Below, piece after piece: positions 27,159-35,377 of a DNA stretch of 64,000 nt (its first letter is position 1; every line of letters starts with the position of its first letter). The DNA is from Methanovulcanius yangii (GTDB lineage Archaea > Halobacteriota > Methanomicrobia > Methanomicrobiales > Methanomicrobiaceae). The stretch is from positions 1,107,780-1,171,779 of the forward strand of contig NZ_LTBL01000001.1 in the NCBI RefSeq assembly GCF_018687785.1, given 5' to 3'. The translations under genes were made by a program, and so were the position numbers. The notes under the pieces were generated by a model, which was given only the letters and a program-made list of their open reading frames with translations, did no database searches and had not been told where the DNA came from.

Positions 27159-28045
27159 CGGATCACCACCTGCCCGGACTTGTCGTATCGTGCCGTGCCT
27201 GTCAGGTGCACCTCACCGGGGAGAATCCCCTTCGATGCATCAATGAGGATGTCACCAATCTCCTCGTCCATGATGGCGTCGATGCCCACCAGACTCGATG
27301 TCGGACGGGGATTGACATCGACCACATACACCTCATCTGTCACCACCACATCAACCCCGGCATACCCCTGACACCCAAGGACGGTGGCCGCCTTCACTGC
27401 CGTCCCCACTATCTCGTCTCTGCGCGGGTGATCGACATTCGTTGTTCCGCCGGAAAACGAGAACATATCCCCGTCAAGAGCGATGTGCTGCGCATTGAGA
27501 GAGAGAACCAGCGGTTCCGCCCCGCTGTAGTAGAGGCAGGCCTCCCCCACAAACCTGCTCCCGACAAGGCTGACACTGAGATGCTCTCCCTCGATAAATT
27601 CCTGGCCGAATTCACCAGCGCCCGGCTCCTCATCCCGAAGGCGCATATTGACCGTTCCTGCCCCCGACACCTCCTTTATGACGCGCCTGCCCGACTCCAC
27701 TTCTTCAGGCACCGCAATCCCATGACCGGCGAGAATGCGGCCTGCCTGAATTTTGTTGGCACAGAGCGCACAATTCAGAGAGCCGCACCCGATGTTGTGC
27801 GTCAGATCCTCGATGATCTTTGTATATCGCCCGAGGAGGGCGTCCGGCGCGATCACCAGCCCGAAATCGCATTCCGGGGCAAGCCGCCGGAGCTCATCTG
27901 CAAAGTCGCCCTTTTCGGGAGACACTACATCATACCCGCACCGGGTAAAACTGTCGCCAATGACCCTGAGCATCGCCTCCCCTTCGGGGGCCAGGACCGG
28001 GTCGTGAAAGACGGAATATTCGGCCAGTAATACCTTCATTGCCAC
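27155..28045 (-). CDS. mfnD: Tyramine-L-glutamate ligase MfnD
   Basis: A 296-aa ATP-grasp enzyme that forms gamma-glutamyltyramine for methanofuran. The ATP-binding central domain carries GQEFIEGEHLSVSL (about 146-159) and the metal-binding VVDVNPRPTSSLVG (about 247-260). It is the first gene of the mfnD-mfnF pair, with 4-bp overlap. A generic ATP-grasp assignment would be the fallback, but the N terminus (LLAEYSVFHDP...L.PEGEAML) and the mfnF neighbour fit MfnD. Confidence 0.88.
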   Translation of the reverse strand: MAMKVLLAEYSVFHDPVLAPEGEAMLRVIGDSFTRCGYDVVSPEKGDFADELRRLAPECDFGLVIAPDALLGRYTKIIEDLTHNIGCGSLNCALCANKIQAGRILAGHGIAVPEEVESGRRVIKEVSGAGTVNMRLRDEEPGAGEFGQEFIEGEHLSVSLVGSRFVGEACLYYSGAEPLVLSLNAQHIALDGDMFSFSGGTTNVDHPRRDEIVGTAVKAATVLGCQGYAGVDVVVTDEVYVVDVNPRPTSSLVGIDAIMDEEIGDILIDASKGILPGEVHLTGTARYDKSGQVVIR

Positions 28046-28123
28046 AGTATTGCACTGACGGAGAGATGAGTATGACGATCGGACCCTTTTTCATCTTCTC
28101 GTCCCAACGATGGTTGAGATTGG

Positions 28124-28924
28124 ATGAAACCGGTTATTCTCCTGACAAACGACGATGGGGTGACATCGGAAGGCCTCTGGGCGGCGTATGACGCACTTGC
28201 GGATATCGCCGAGATCCATGTCTTCGCACCCTCTACCCAGCAAAGCGCCGTGGGCCGCTCCATTTCCATATTCGACCCCATCCGGGCGCACAGGGTGGTT
28301 CTTCACGGCCGGGATGCCCATGCCGTCGACGGCAAACCGACCGACTGTGTCATCCTTGCAATGTATGCCTTCGGCATCAAACCGGACCTGGTGGTGTCCG
28401 GCATCAACATCGGGGAGAACCTCTCCTTCGAGTCCATCATGACCTCGGGGACCATCGGTGCGGCACTGGAAGCGGCGAATCACGGACCGCCTGCCGTCGC
28501 CTTCTCCATCCAGGTCTCGGACCAGGGAGAAAAGTTCGACAACCCGCAGTACTCGTCGGCGAACTTCGAGCATGCGAAGACAGCAGTGCGCGACATCGTC
28601 CTCCGACTGCTGGAGACCGGATTTCCGCCGAATACCGATGTCGTCAACGTCAACATGCCTCCGGGCCCCTATGCAGGCTATGCCGTCACCACGCTTGCCC
28701 ACAAGCTCTTTCACACCGGTGTCGAGACACGCGTCGATCCCCGGGGGCGCCCGTACTACTGGATCAACGGACCTCTGGTCGACGAGGCACCCGAAGGGAC
28801 CGATGTGTATGCAGTCCATCACGGCATGGTCTCCATCACCCCGATCACCCTCGACTCCACCGCCCACGGCGACATGGGTGCAATGGAGACACTCTTTCCA
28901 AAAACAGATGACCAGGATATCTGA
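28124..28924 (+). CDS. surE: 5'/3'-nucleotidase SurE
   Basis: A 266-aa SurE phosphatase that removes phosphate from nucleoside monophosphates. Family motifs are ILLTNDDG (5-12), VSGINIGENL near residue 90 and TSGTIGAALEA near 106. It diverges from mfnD across about 80 bp. The start ATG at 28124 directly precedes the conserved KPVILLTNDDG, leaving little choice. Confidence 0.95.
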   Translation: MKPVILLTNDDGVTSEGLWAAYDALADIAEIHVFAPSTQQSAVGRSISIFDPIRAHRVVLHGRDAHAVDGKPTDCVILAMYAFGIKPDLVVSGINIGENLSFESIMTSGTIGAALEAANHGPPAVAFSIQVSDQGEKFDNPQYSSANFEHAKTAVRDIVLRLLETGFPPNTDVVNVNMPPGPYAGYAVTTLAHKLFHTGVETRVDPRGRPYYWINGPLVDEAPEGTDVYAVHHGMVSITPITLDSTAHGDMGAMETLFPKTDDQDI

Positions 28925-28933
28925 TATCCGGGT

Positions 28934-29503
28934 TTATTCTTCTCCGAAATAGTCCGGGAGGGGGTCGTCCTCAGCCAGACCTTCGTCCCGTTCTTTGTAA
29001 CCGCAGATGCCGGGATAGCCGGCGACAATGAACCACCCGGCCACACACATGAAGAGAGCACCTATCGGTATGGCGAAGCCGGACGACCCGGCAAATGAGA
29101 ACCCGTATTGTGCGATGGTACCTCCCAGATATGCCAACCCGGCCGCGATGAGGGATATTCCCGCATATCTTCGGCTACTTCCGGAATGCTTCCGGACATG
29201 GTGGCAGGCAAAAACAAGTGCCACGCAGCACAACAGAACCCCCCCAAGCCAGAAGAACGGGACCAGTGCACTTCTTCCGGTGATGGCGCCGGATGTCACA
29301 AGGTCGACATCCCTGACAAGCGTAATCAGGGAGGGGCCGAGATACGTCTGCTGGTACCGGAACAGCGGAAAGGCAACACCCGCACCGATGCCGTTTCCGA
29401 TATAATACACCGAAACCGGAACGACCAGCGATACGGCGACGAGGAGAACGGAAAATACCGCCCCCTTTCTGTCGCACTCCATCTCATCCCGCGGTTCAGA
29501 CAT
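28934..29503 (-). CDS. Four-TM membrane protein of unknown function
   Basis: A 189-aa protein starting MSEPRDEMEC. About four hydrophobic segments are visible (FSVLLVAVSLVVPVSVYYIG; VPFFWLGGVLLCCVALVFAC; ISLIAAGLAYLGGTIAQ; IPIGALFMCVAGWFIVAGY), followed by an acidic tail (DEGLAEDDPLPDYFGEE). The open frame extends further upstream, but that part is antisense to the HEAT gene's own frame, so I start at ATG 29503. It overlaps the HEAT gene by 8 bp and is probably co-expressed with it. Confidence 0.7.
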   Translation of the reverse strand: MSEPRDEMECDRKGAVFSVLLVAVSLVVPVSVYYIGNGIGAGVAFPLFRYQQTYLGPSLITLVRDVDLVTSGAITGRSALVPFFWLGGVLLCCVALVFACHHVRKHSGSSRRYAGISLIAAGLAYLGGTIAQYGFSFAGSSGFAIPIGALFMCVAGWFIVAGYPGICGYKERDEGLAEDDPLPDYFGEE

Positions 29504-30074
29504 TCTCCCCCATTCCCTCAAGAGCCTCATCAAGAGCGGCAATGACCGTTGCATCCCCTTCCGTTTGCCGGACACACCGGAAGAGATCTGCATAGTCCGC
29601 GGCAGCCATCCGGGCAAGGGTGCGCACCGCCATGCGCCGGACATACGGATTTTCATCCGTACAGAGACGTTCTGCGATCTCCTCTGCCGCGACTTCGCCA
29701 TGCAGCAGTCCGAGGGATTTCACCGCCATATACCGTACATGGTCCTTTGTATCCGTCAGGTGCGAACGGAGCGTTTCCACTGCACCCGCATCGCCCGAAA
29801 GACCGAGTGCTTCGGCGGCCCGGTACCGTACAATCCAGTCCCCATCCTCCATCAGCGAGATGAGAAGGGGAAGGCTTGCAGGTGACGCAGCGGCAAGGGC
29901 CTCCATGGCACGGGCACGCTGTTCCTTACCGTTGTTTTTCAGCTGCAGCGCCATTTCCATTCCCGTCTCATCCGAATACAGCTGGGCAAATTCCCGAATA
30001 GCGGCACCTCTGGCTTTCGGATCGGTTTCCAGGCAGGAGGAGATGATGCTGTTTATCTCATTTAGACGGTCCAT
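29496..30074 (-). CDS. HEAT-repeat protein
   Basis: A 192-aa all-helical protein with at least three HEAT/PBS-lyase-type repeats, for example DGDWIVRYRAAEALGLSGD, DTKDHVRYMAVKSLGLLHG and DENPYVRRMAVRTLARMA (about 77-160). Such repeats bind other proteins. It is followed, with 8 bp overlap, by a membrane protein gene, so the two may form a complex. No catalytic motif is visible. Confidence 0.85.
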   Translation of the reverse strand: MDRLNEINSIISSCLETDPKARGAAIREFAQLYSDETGMEMALQLKNNGKEQRARAMEALAAASPASLPLLISLMEDGDWIVRYRAAEALGLSGDAGAVETLRSHLTDTKDHVRYMAVKSLGLLHGEVAAEEIAERLCTDENPYVRRMAVRTLARMAAADYADLFRCVRQTEGDATVIAALDEALEGMGENV

Positions 30075-30170
30075 TGGTACTCACCTTTCCATCTCTGCAC
30101 AAGGTTTCGGGAAATCGATAGTAAACTTTCTCATTTGCCGCAGTAAAAAATTATTATGGAAATGAACTCT

Positions 30171-30189
30171 CTCTTTACATGGTAAAGAG
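30171..30189. promoter_or_regulatory. Perfect 8-bp inverted repeat upstream of exported-protein gene
   Basis: CTCTTTAC (30171-30178) and GTAAAGAG (30182-30189) are perfectly complementary around ATG. A TATA-like AT-rich stretch lies at about 30144-30157. The palindrome would therefore fall near the transcription start, 20 bp before the ATG at 30210. It is a candidate operator, or a small hairpin in the leader. Confidence 0.45.
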
Positions 30190-30209
30190 GCAGGACACCA
30201 GGAGATCGT

Positions 30210-31889
30210 ATGGCTGACACCCCACAAAAAACAAGAAAATACACTGTCCTTGCTGTCACTGTGGTACTCATCATAATGGCAGGGGGCATCGCTATTGACA
30301 GTGGCACAATGCCATTTTTCCTGAATAATTCCTCACAGGCCACCGTCAATGTAACCCCGGCAGAGGCGTCTCTCTTCCATACCATCGGCAACCTGACCAA
30401 CCCGGCAGGCTCCGAAGCCCTCCGGGAGGTGCCGACGCGGCCGTCGATTGAAGGGACGGTGAGCGCCAGTGAGACCGAGAGCAGTTTCAACTATCAGAAG
30501 GAGATTCTCTCGGCATTCATCGAAGCGTCACAGACCTTCGAGGGTGCAGGGAAGGCCATGACCTCCTATGAGATGACGACCTACAATCTCTTCACCGACC
30601 CCGATTTAGGGAATTCCGCTCATCTCGGGCGTCCATACGGAGCGATGGCCACCGTGGTCATCAACGGGACACCGGGGATGCTCGAAAATACCCTCTGGGG
30701 ATATGAAGTTGATGCGACCGCCATAACCCGTACCGTCATGACCAGCGATGCAGGATCGGATACAGGTTTTGTCGCAGTCTCATTTGTGACGCAGGACACC
30801 GGCACTCCCGTCTTTTACGCACTCATCACCGCAGAAGAACTGGCAGCATTTGACGGGAGATGGGGCGGCGGCTCCTACATCTGCCAGGATGACTGGACGA
30901 AACTGCGCTATGACGATTCATTCGTCGGCTGCGGCTATGAAGACCCCGATGAGCGGCTCATTCCCGAGGTTGACCCGGGCATCTCCTATGAGGAATTTGA
31001 CAAATACGGACTTTATGTCCAACCGTCAGAGATCCGCGATACCATTGAAAAACAGACCATCGCACTCAACGGCATCGTCTCCCGCATATCGGAGGGTGCC
31101 CTGAACAATGACTTCGACCTGATGAAGGAGGCGTCAATGCAGCTGATGAGTGAAGCGCGCAGTATAAAAACCGAGATATCCGCCCTCCCCGTCGGCCCCG
31201 TGTACCGCGATGATATCGCTGAATTCATTGAAGGCATTGACAACTATCAGTATGCCGGGGCCATGCTCTGGTACGGGTCGGCCTTTACCCAGCCGGATGC
31301 CATACGGAAAGGCAATGATTACCTCATCGCCGGGATCGAGCACAACAACAACGCCCTTGCGGGGCTGGATATGCGTACGATAAATACGGCCCTCATTGAT
31401 CTGCCCGATGAGGACATCTTCCCCCATGCACTGTACCTCCATGATTTCTACCGGTTCCAGGACGCAAAGAAGGTCAACGACATCTCCATGAAGATCACCG
31501 GCGTGAAGGGTTCCACACTCTATTTCACCACCAACGAAGATGGCGAGGAGGAGAAGGTTCTCGCAGGGTACGGGTACAAATACGTCCTGCCTGTCGTCGA
31601 GGTCACCCATTACGGCTACCGCGGAGGCGGCAGTTCGCGCATCACGACGCCAGAACCCTCAAAGTTCACCATCATATGGAATGGAGAGGAGTACGCGGCA
31701 GAGTCCCCGTCAGGCTATCTGCAACCCCTCGGGCAGGCATACACGCGGCAGTATCTGGACAGGAAGGAAACGGTGGAGGCATTGTTACTCTTCAAAGTCC
31801 CTGCCAGCCTCAACTACGAGGAAGCATATCTCAAGGTGGACCTCGGTTCGGAAGGAACACCGGTCTGGCATCTGACCGAACGTCAATAA
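30210..31889 (+). CDS. Large exported or membrane-anchored protein of unknown function
   Basis: A 559-aa protein with a basic N terminus (about 1-12), one hydrophobic segment (YTVLAVTVVLIIMAGGIAI, about 11-29) and a long extracytoplasmic part. The rest is acidic and soluble-looking, with a cysteine pair region (SYICQDDW...VGCGYEDPDE, about 225-250) and a helical middle. A GGAG site precedes ATG 30210. I recognise no domain. It could be a surface protein or a periplasmic-type binding protein of methanogens. Confidence 0.8.
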   Translation: MADTPQKTRKYTVLAVTVVLIIMAGGIAIDSGTMPFFLNNSSQATVNVTPAEASLFHTIGNLTNPAGSEALREVPTRPSIEGTVSASETESSFNYQKEILSAFIEASQTFEGAGKAMTSYEMTTYNLFTDPDLGNSAHLGRPYGAMATVVINGTPGMLENTLWGYEVDATAITRTVMTSDAGSDTGFVAVSFVTQDTGTPVFYALITAEELAAFDGRWGGGSYICQDDWTKLRYDDSFVGCGYEDPDERLIPEVDPGISYEEFDKYGLYVQPSEIRDTIEKQTIALNGIVSRISEGALNNDFDLMKEASMQLMSEARSIKTEISALPVGPVYRDDIAEFIEGIDNYQYAGAMLWYGSAFTQPDAIRKGNDYLIAGIEHNNNALAGLDMRTINTALIDLPDEDIFPHALYLHDFYRFQDAKKVNDISMKITGVKGSTLYFTTNEDGEEEKVLAGYGYKYVLPVVEVTHYGYRGGGSSRITTPEPSKFTIIWNGEEYAAESPSGYLQPLGQAYTRQYLDRKETVEALLLFKVPASLNYEEAYLKVDLGSEGTPVWHLTERQ

Positions 31890-31895
31890 TTCCAA

Positions 31896-31901
31896 TTTTT
31901 T
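31896..31901 (+). terminator. T6 run after exported-protein gene
   Basis: Six T residues begin 6 bp after the stop codon at 31889 and are followed by further pyrimidines. This fits an archaeal T-rich terminator. Confidence 0.4.
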
Positions 31902-31979
31902 CTTTCCCCTTCCCTAAGAGAATGGTCTTGAGAATGCGAAAGCATGTGGCGGAACGCAAGGCTCCACGCTCTGCCGAAT

Positions 31980-31993
31980 GAAAAACAAAAAAT
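31980..31993 (-). terminator. T-rich terminator after tRNA-Asp
   Basis: Downstream of the tRNA-Asp 3' end the minus strand reads T6, G, T5. This is a typical archaeal stop signal for the tRNA pair. Confidence 0.55.
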
Positions 31994-31998
31994 GAATA

Positions 31999-32071
31999 CG
32001 CCCAGGACGGAATTCGAATCCGTGTCGCAGCCGTGACAGGGCTGCATGATAGGCCCCTACACTACCTGGGC
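31999..32071 (-). tRNA. tRNA-Asp (GTC)
   Basis: The 73-nt cloverleaf has acceptor arms GCCCAGG/CCTGGGC with discriminator G, anticodon stem CAGCC/GGCTG around loop CTGTCAC (anticodon GTC), and a T-arm with the TTCGAAT loop. CCA is not encoded. It lies 22 bp downstream of tRNA-Tyr on the same strand. Confidence 0.95.
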
Positions 32072-32093
32072 TCGTTTGCACACTTTAAACAGA

Positions 32094-32199
32094 TCCCGCC
32101 TCCCGGAGTCGAACCGGGGACATCGCGGTAGCCGCGCAGTTACCTACTTCGGCAAACCATACTACAGCCGCGCACTCTACCAGTCTGAGTTAAGGCGGG
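32094..32199 (-). tRNA. tRNA-Tyr (GTA) with 32-nt intron
   Basis: Acceptor arms are CCCGCCT/AGGCGGG with discriminator A; the C1-G72 pair is the archaeal Tyr identity. The anticodon GTA follows stem CGCGG. The frame is restored only if about 32 nt after position 37 are removed, the canonical archaeal intron site, joining CTGTAG to ACCGCG. The spliced length is 74 nt. The intron ends with a copy of TGCGCGGCT that also occurs in the 5' exon. Confidence 0.92.
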
Positions 32200-32220
32200 T
32201 CTGGTTCCGTGGTGCTCTAC

Positions 32221-32229
32221 AATATATGA
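32221..32229 (-). promoter_or_regulatory. TATA box of the tRNA-Tyr/tRNA-Asp unit
   Basis: On the minus strand TCATATATT lies 22-30 bp upstream of the tRNA-Tyr 5' end, the usual archaeal TATA distance. Confidence 0.6.
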
Positions 32230-32379
32230 CAGTTGAAGTATTAAAGATTATGATTTGAGCTGGAAACCCCGAATCGTCCTGATACCATCCCTTTTTATTC
32301 CAGTAAAGATAACAGGGGTGCATGTCTCAGCAACTGAGATCAAACGGAACCGTCGCAGAATCTGCGGCAGATCGCTTTC

Positions 32380-33885
32380 TTGGGCGACAAATGTACTGAA
32401 ACGAGAGCTGTTACTATTTTCGACACCACCCTCAGGGATGGTGAACAGACACCGGGTGTCTCCTTCACACTGGACCAGAAGATAGCCATCGCGCATCAAC
32501 TCGCCGATATCGGCGTCCACGTGATCGAGGCAGGGTTTCCCGCATCCTCTGTCGATGAGAAGGCGACTGTTCGCACCATAGCATCGGAAAACACCGGTGC
32601 GAAGATATGCGGCCTGGCACGTTCCATCCGGAGTGATGTGGACACCGCCATCGACTGCGGCGTCGACATGGTGCATGTCTTCATCCCGACCTCGGAAGTA
32701 CAGCGCAGGCACACGATCAAAAAGAGTCACGAGGAAGTCCTGGCCATCACCGCTGATATCGTCGGGTATACCCGCGATTATATCGGGGAGGTAATGTTCT
32801 CTGCGATGGATGCGACCAGGACCCCGTCGGAGGATTTGATTGAGGTCTACCGTACGGCGGTGGACGCCGGGGCGACCATCATCAACGTCCCGGACACGGT
32901 CGGCATCGCAACGCCGACCTCCATGCATGAACTGGTCCGGTTCATTCGCAACAACGTGGACTGCCCCATCGACATCCACTGCCACAACGATTTCGGGATG
33001 GCGGTCGCAAACACCGTCACCGCCGCCGAGGCAGGGGCATCACAGGTGCAGGTCACGGTCAACGGCATCGGCGAGCGGGCAGGGAATGCAGACCTCGCCC
33101 AGACGGTAATGTCCCTTACGTCCATCTTCGGGATGGAGACGGGCATCGTTACCGAACGACTGGTCGAGACCTCCCGGATGGTCTCGCGGTTCTCGGGGAT
33201 CGGCATCGCGCCGACACAACCGGTGGTCGGGGACAATGCCTTCTCCCATGAAAGCGGCATCCACTCCCAGGGAGTCCTCTCTGAGGCTTCCACCTTCGAA
33301 CCGGGCATCATGACCCCCGAGATGGTCGGCCACCGGCGTCGCCTGAAACTGGGCAAGCATGTGGGGCGCCATGCGGTCGGCCAGATGCTCTCCGAGGCGC
33401 ACATCACCACGTCCCCGGAACAGCTCGACGATATCGTCCTGCGCATCAAGGAGATCTCGGGCAAAGGCCGCAAGGTCACGGAAAACGATCTCTATGAGAT
33501 TGCAGAGACGGTCATCGGCCAGTCGTCCATCGAGAAGAACATCTTACTGGATGACATCGCCATCCTCACCGGCAACCACGTTCTGGCCACCGCCACCGTC
33601 AAGGCGACCGTCGACGGCGCTGAGAGGATCTGCTGCAGGACGGGCAATGGTCCGGTCGACGCTGCGATGAATGCCCTCCTGGGCATCGTACCCAGGGGCA
33701 TGCAGCTGAAGGAGTACTCCGTCTCCGCCATTTCGGGAGGCAGTGACGCCATCGGCCATGTGACGATAGCAGTCGAGGACGAGAAGGGCAGAATCTACGA
33801 TGCATCCGCATCGTCGGACAATATCGTGCTCGCATCGGTCGATGCCATGATCAATGCACTCAACCTGGTCTACAGGGCCAGGTAA
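32380..33885 (+). CDS. leuA: 2-isopropylmalate synthase family enzyme
   Basis: A 501-aa DRE-TIM acyltransferase with the FDTTLRDGEQTPG motif (about 14-26), HCHNDFGMAVANT (about 205) and HESGIHSQGV (about 293). The C-terminal LeuA allosteric domain (about 370-501) is complete. It condenses acetyl-CoA with a 2-oxo acid. Methanogens carry LeuA, CimA (citramalate) and AksA (homocitrate) paralogues, and substrate choice is not certain here; the C-terminal domain fits LeuA or CimA better than AksA. The only in-frame start near the conserved region is TTG at 32380. Confidence 0.85.
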   Translation: MGDKCTETRAVTIFDTTLRDGEQTPGVSFTLDQKIAIAHQLADIGVHVIEAGFPASSVDEKATVRTIASENTGAKICGLARSIRSDVDTAIDCGVDMVHVFIPTSEVQRRHTIKKSHEEVLAITADIVGYTRDYIGEVMFSAMDATRTPSEDLIEVYRTAVDAGATIINVPDTVGIATPTSMHELVRFIRNNVDCPIDIHCHNDFGMAVANTVTAAEAGASQVQVTVNGIGERAGNADLAQTVMSLTSIFGMETGIVTERLVETSRMVSRFSGIGIAPTQPVVGDNAFSHESGIHSQGVLSEASTFEPGIMTPEMVGHRRRLKLGKHVGRHAVGQMLSEAHITTSPEQLDDIVLRIKEISGKGRKVTENDLYEIAETVIGQSSIEKNILLDDIAILTGNHVLATATVKATVDGAERICCRTGNGPVDAAMNALLGIVPRGMQLKEYSVSAISGGSDAIGHVTIAVEDEKGRIYDASASSDNIVLASVDAMINALNLVYRAR

Positions 33886-33889
33886 TCAA

Positions 33890-33905
33890 TATTTTAAAAA
33901 AAAGA
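33890..33905 (-). terminator. T8 terminator between convergent leuA and pfdB
   Basis: The 22-bp gap between the two stop codons holds AATATTTT followed by A8. On the minus strand this is a T8 run just after the prefoldin stop. Confidence 0.5.
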
Positions 33906-33907
33906 AT

Positions 33908-34270
33908 TTACTGGGCCTCAGGTGCACGGCCGCCCTCGAGGGCCGCCTTCACCTGTGCCTGAAGCTGTTCGAGCTTTGCCTGAAGGGCCTTCTCCTGGCG
34001 TTCAAGCGATTTGATCCGAAGCTCGAATGTATCGATCTTCTCGGTGATGTCCGAGGCGACCTTGTCACGGTTCTGCTGCATCATCACGCTCCCTATGGTC
34101 ACGTAGACAGTTGCATCCTCAGCAATATCATTCAGTTCTTCCTGCGCCTTCTTTGCCTCTTTTCCCATCAATTCGTACTGCATTTTCTGCTGCATAATCG
34201 TGGAGAGCTGCTGCTGCACCTGCTGCAGCATTGCAATCTGGTTCTGGACTTTGGGTGGTATCGAATTCAT
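33908..34270 (-). CDS. pfdB: Prefoldin beta subunit
   Basis: A 120-aa chaperone subunit starting MNSIPPKVQNQIA. It has the two long coiled-coil helices (about 5-45 and 70-110) joined by the beta-hairpin region DATVYVTIGSVMMQQ. Prefoldin delivers unfolded proteins to the thermosome. The open frame extends upstream, but ATG 34270 gives the normal family length and overlaps the pcc1 stop by 4 bp. It is the last gene of the translation/proteasome superoperon. Confidence 0.95.
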   Translation of the reverse strand: MNSIPPKVQNQIAMLQQVQQQLSTIMQQKMQYELMGKEAKKAQEELNDIAEDATVYVTIGSVMMQQNRDKVASDITEKIDTFELRIKSLERQEKALQAKLEQLQAQVKAALEGGRAPEAQ

Positions 34271-34527
34271 GTAAATATTACCTCCTGCATCTCTTCTGCA
34301 ATCATCACCAGTCGAAGATACGTATTCAGGGCTGCCCGCAGGGCAGGCACATCTTCCCCGGAAACGCTCAGGGTCAGACCGCCGTCCACGTCGCACGTGA
34401 GGAGAGCCCGTGAGCGCCCGATATCCTCCAGTTCGGGAAGAACTGCCTGATATACAAGATGCGGACGGTCCGGCATGAACCTGAATACTGCTTCATGCAC
34501 CTGCACATTTGACGTTTCTGAGGACAT
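34267..34527 (-). CDS. pcc1: KEOPS complex subunit Pcc1
   Basis: An 86-aa protein of the CTAG/Pcc1 family. Pcc1 dimerises the KEOPS complex that makes t6A37 in tRNA. The fit rests on length, a beta-alpha layout (VHEAVFRF...VYQAVLPELEDIGRSRALLTCDVDGGL...ALRAALNTYLRLVMIAEEM) and its usual archaeal place between Brix and pfdB. ATG 34527 gives MSSETSN, and the gene overlaps the Brix gene by 35 bp and pfdB by 4 bp. Confidence 0.82.
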   Translation of the reverse strand: MSSETSNVQVHEAVFRFMPDRPHLVYQAVLPELEDIGRSRALLTCDVDGGLTLSVSGEDVPALRAALNTYLRLVMIAEEMQEVIFT

Positions 34528-34903
34528 ACTGCCTCCCCTGGGGGCCGTGAAACGAAACAACGTCTCCGCCGGTTTCGGTAAGAGTAACATCAAGATATTT
34601 TATCAGTGCATTATAAACCGTTTGGTTGCCCGTCTGAATCCCCCGGGAGAGCGGCCCTTCACGCCGTTTCACTTCAAATGACGGAAACTTCAGCGCAGCC
34701 ACATTCTCGCCGGATGCATAGACGTCAACGATGATGTCCCCAGCCTCGCGGTACACGACAAGAACGCATGTATCTTCTTCAAGGACAACGCCAAGGCCTG
34801 CCTTTCCCCGCGGCTTGTAGGACGCCTCCAGAGTAAATGCAAGGTCTTTAGAAAAGGTTCGCAATTCGGGAACAGGTTTCCGCGACGTGGTAACCAGTGT
34901 CAT
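34493..34903 (-). CDS. Brix-domain rRNA processing protein (Imp4-like)
   Basis: A 136-aa archaeal Brix protein beginning [23 protein letters not shown], the family's diagnostic N terminus. It is expected to help assemble the ribosome by binding rRNA. The start at 34903 overlaps the rpoP stop by 3 bases. The length is a little short compared with other archaeal Brix proteins of about 150-180 aa. Confidence 0.88.
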   Translation of the reverse strand: MTLVTTSRKPVPELRTFSKDLAFTLEASYKPRGKAGLGVVLEEDTCVLVVYREAGDIIVDVYASGENVAALKFPSFEVKRREGPLSRGIQTGNQTVYNALIKYLDVTLTETGGDVVSFHGPQGRQYVLRNVKCAGA

Positions 34904-35031
34904 CTGGCCTTCAGGTGCTTGATTCCTGCTCCGCGTTCCTTAAAAAGTATACGGTGCCCGCAATAGGGACAGCGGACATTCACGTCGATCTCGACTTTCT
35001 GCTTGCACCGTGCACATTTATATCCTGCCAA
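34900..35031 (-). CDS. rpoP: RNA polymerase subunit P (Rpo12)
   Basis: A 43-aa zinc-ribbon protein. It reads [12 protein letters not shown] and [16 protein letters not shown], with two CxxC pairs binding zinc, then KHLKAR at the end, which is standard for archaeal RpoP. It starts at TTG 35031, seven bases after the rpl37ae stop, and its stop overlaps the Brix start. It is too short for most gene finders, but position and motif make it certain. Confidence 0.93.
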   Translation of the reverse strand: MAGYKCARCKQKVEIDVNVRCPYCGHRILFKERGAGIKHLKAR

Positions 35032-35037
35032 GGACCG

Positions 35038-35331
35038 TCACGACTCCTTTACAAGAGAACGCTCAATGGTGCGCAGTGCGACCTTGAGGTTCGGGGTCTG
35101 CGGCACGTAGGCACCGCCTGCAAATTTAAATCCGCATTTGCGGCATTCCCATATTCCGGTACCCTGGCGCGAGACTGCCTGCGTATCACAGCGCGGACAG
35201 ACATGCTTTGCGCGGGATACCTTCTCAACCTCGTTGACACGCTTTCTGATGAATCGGCCGTAGCGGGGACCAAACCTGCCGGCACTCCCGGTGATACGGC
35301 CTTTCGCTCTCTGTCTTCCTTTCTTTGCCAT
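35038..35331 (-). CDS. rpl37ae: 50S ribosomal protein L37Ae
   Basis: A 97-aa zinc-ribbon ribosomal protein with [22 protein letters not shown] (about 45-66), the L37Ae/L43 zinc site, and a basic N terminus. It lies 46 bp downstream of the SBDS gene. In many archaea the exosome genes rrp4, rrp41 and rrp42 sit in exactly this gap; here they are missing. Confidence 0.96.
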   Translation of the reverse strand: MAKKGRQRAKGRITGSAGRFGPRYGRFIRKRVNEVEKVSRAKHVCPRCDTQAVSRQGTGIWECRKCGFKFAGGAYVPQTPNLKVALRTIERSLVKES

Positions 35332-35377
35332 ATGAAATACCCCTGATGTGTCTGTATATATTTACTCTTAACCTTTA

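Noticed and set aside
28934-29701. Longer start (255 aa) for the 4-TM protein
   Set aside because: The extra 66 residues come from another frame of the HEAT gene and lack membrane or conserved character; ATG 29503 gives a clean protein.
32255-32485. Plus-strand ORF overlapping the leuA start as an upstream leader peptide
   Set aside because: It is read in another frame across the conserved start of leuA and has no supporting ribosome-binding site.
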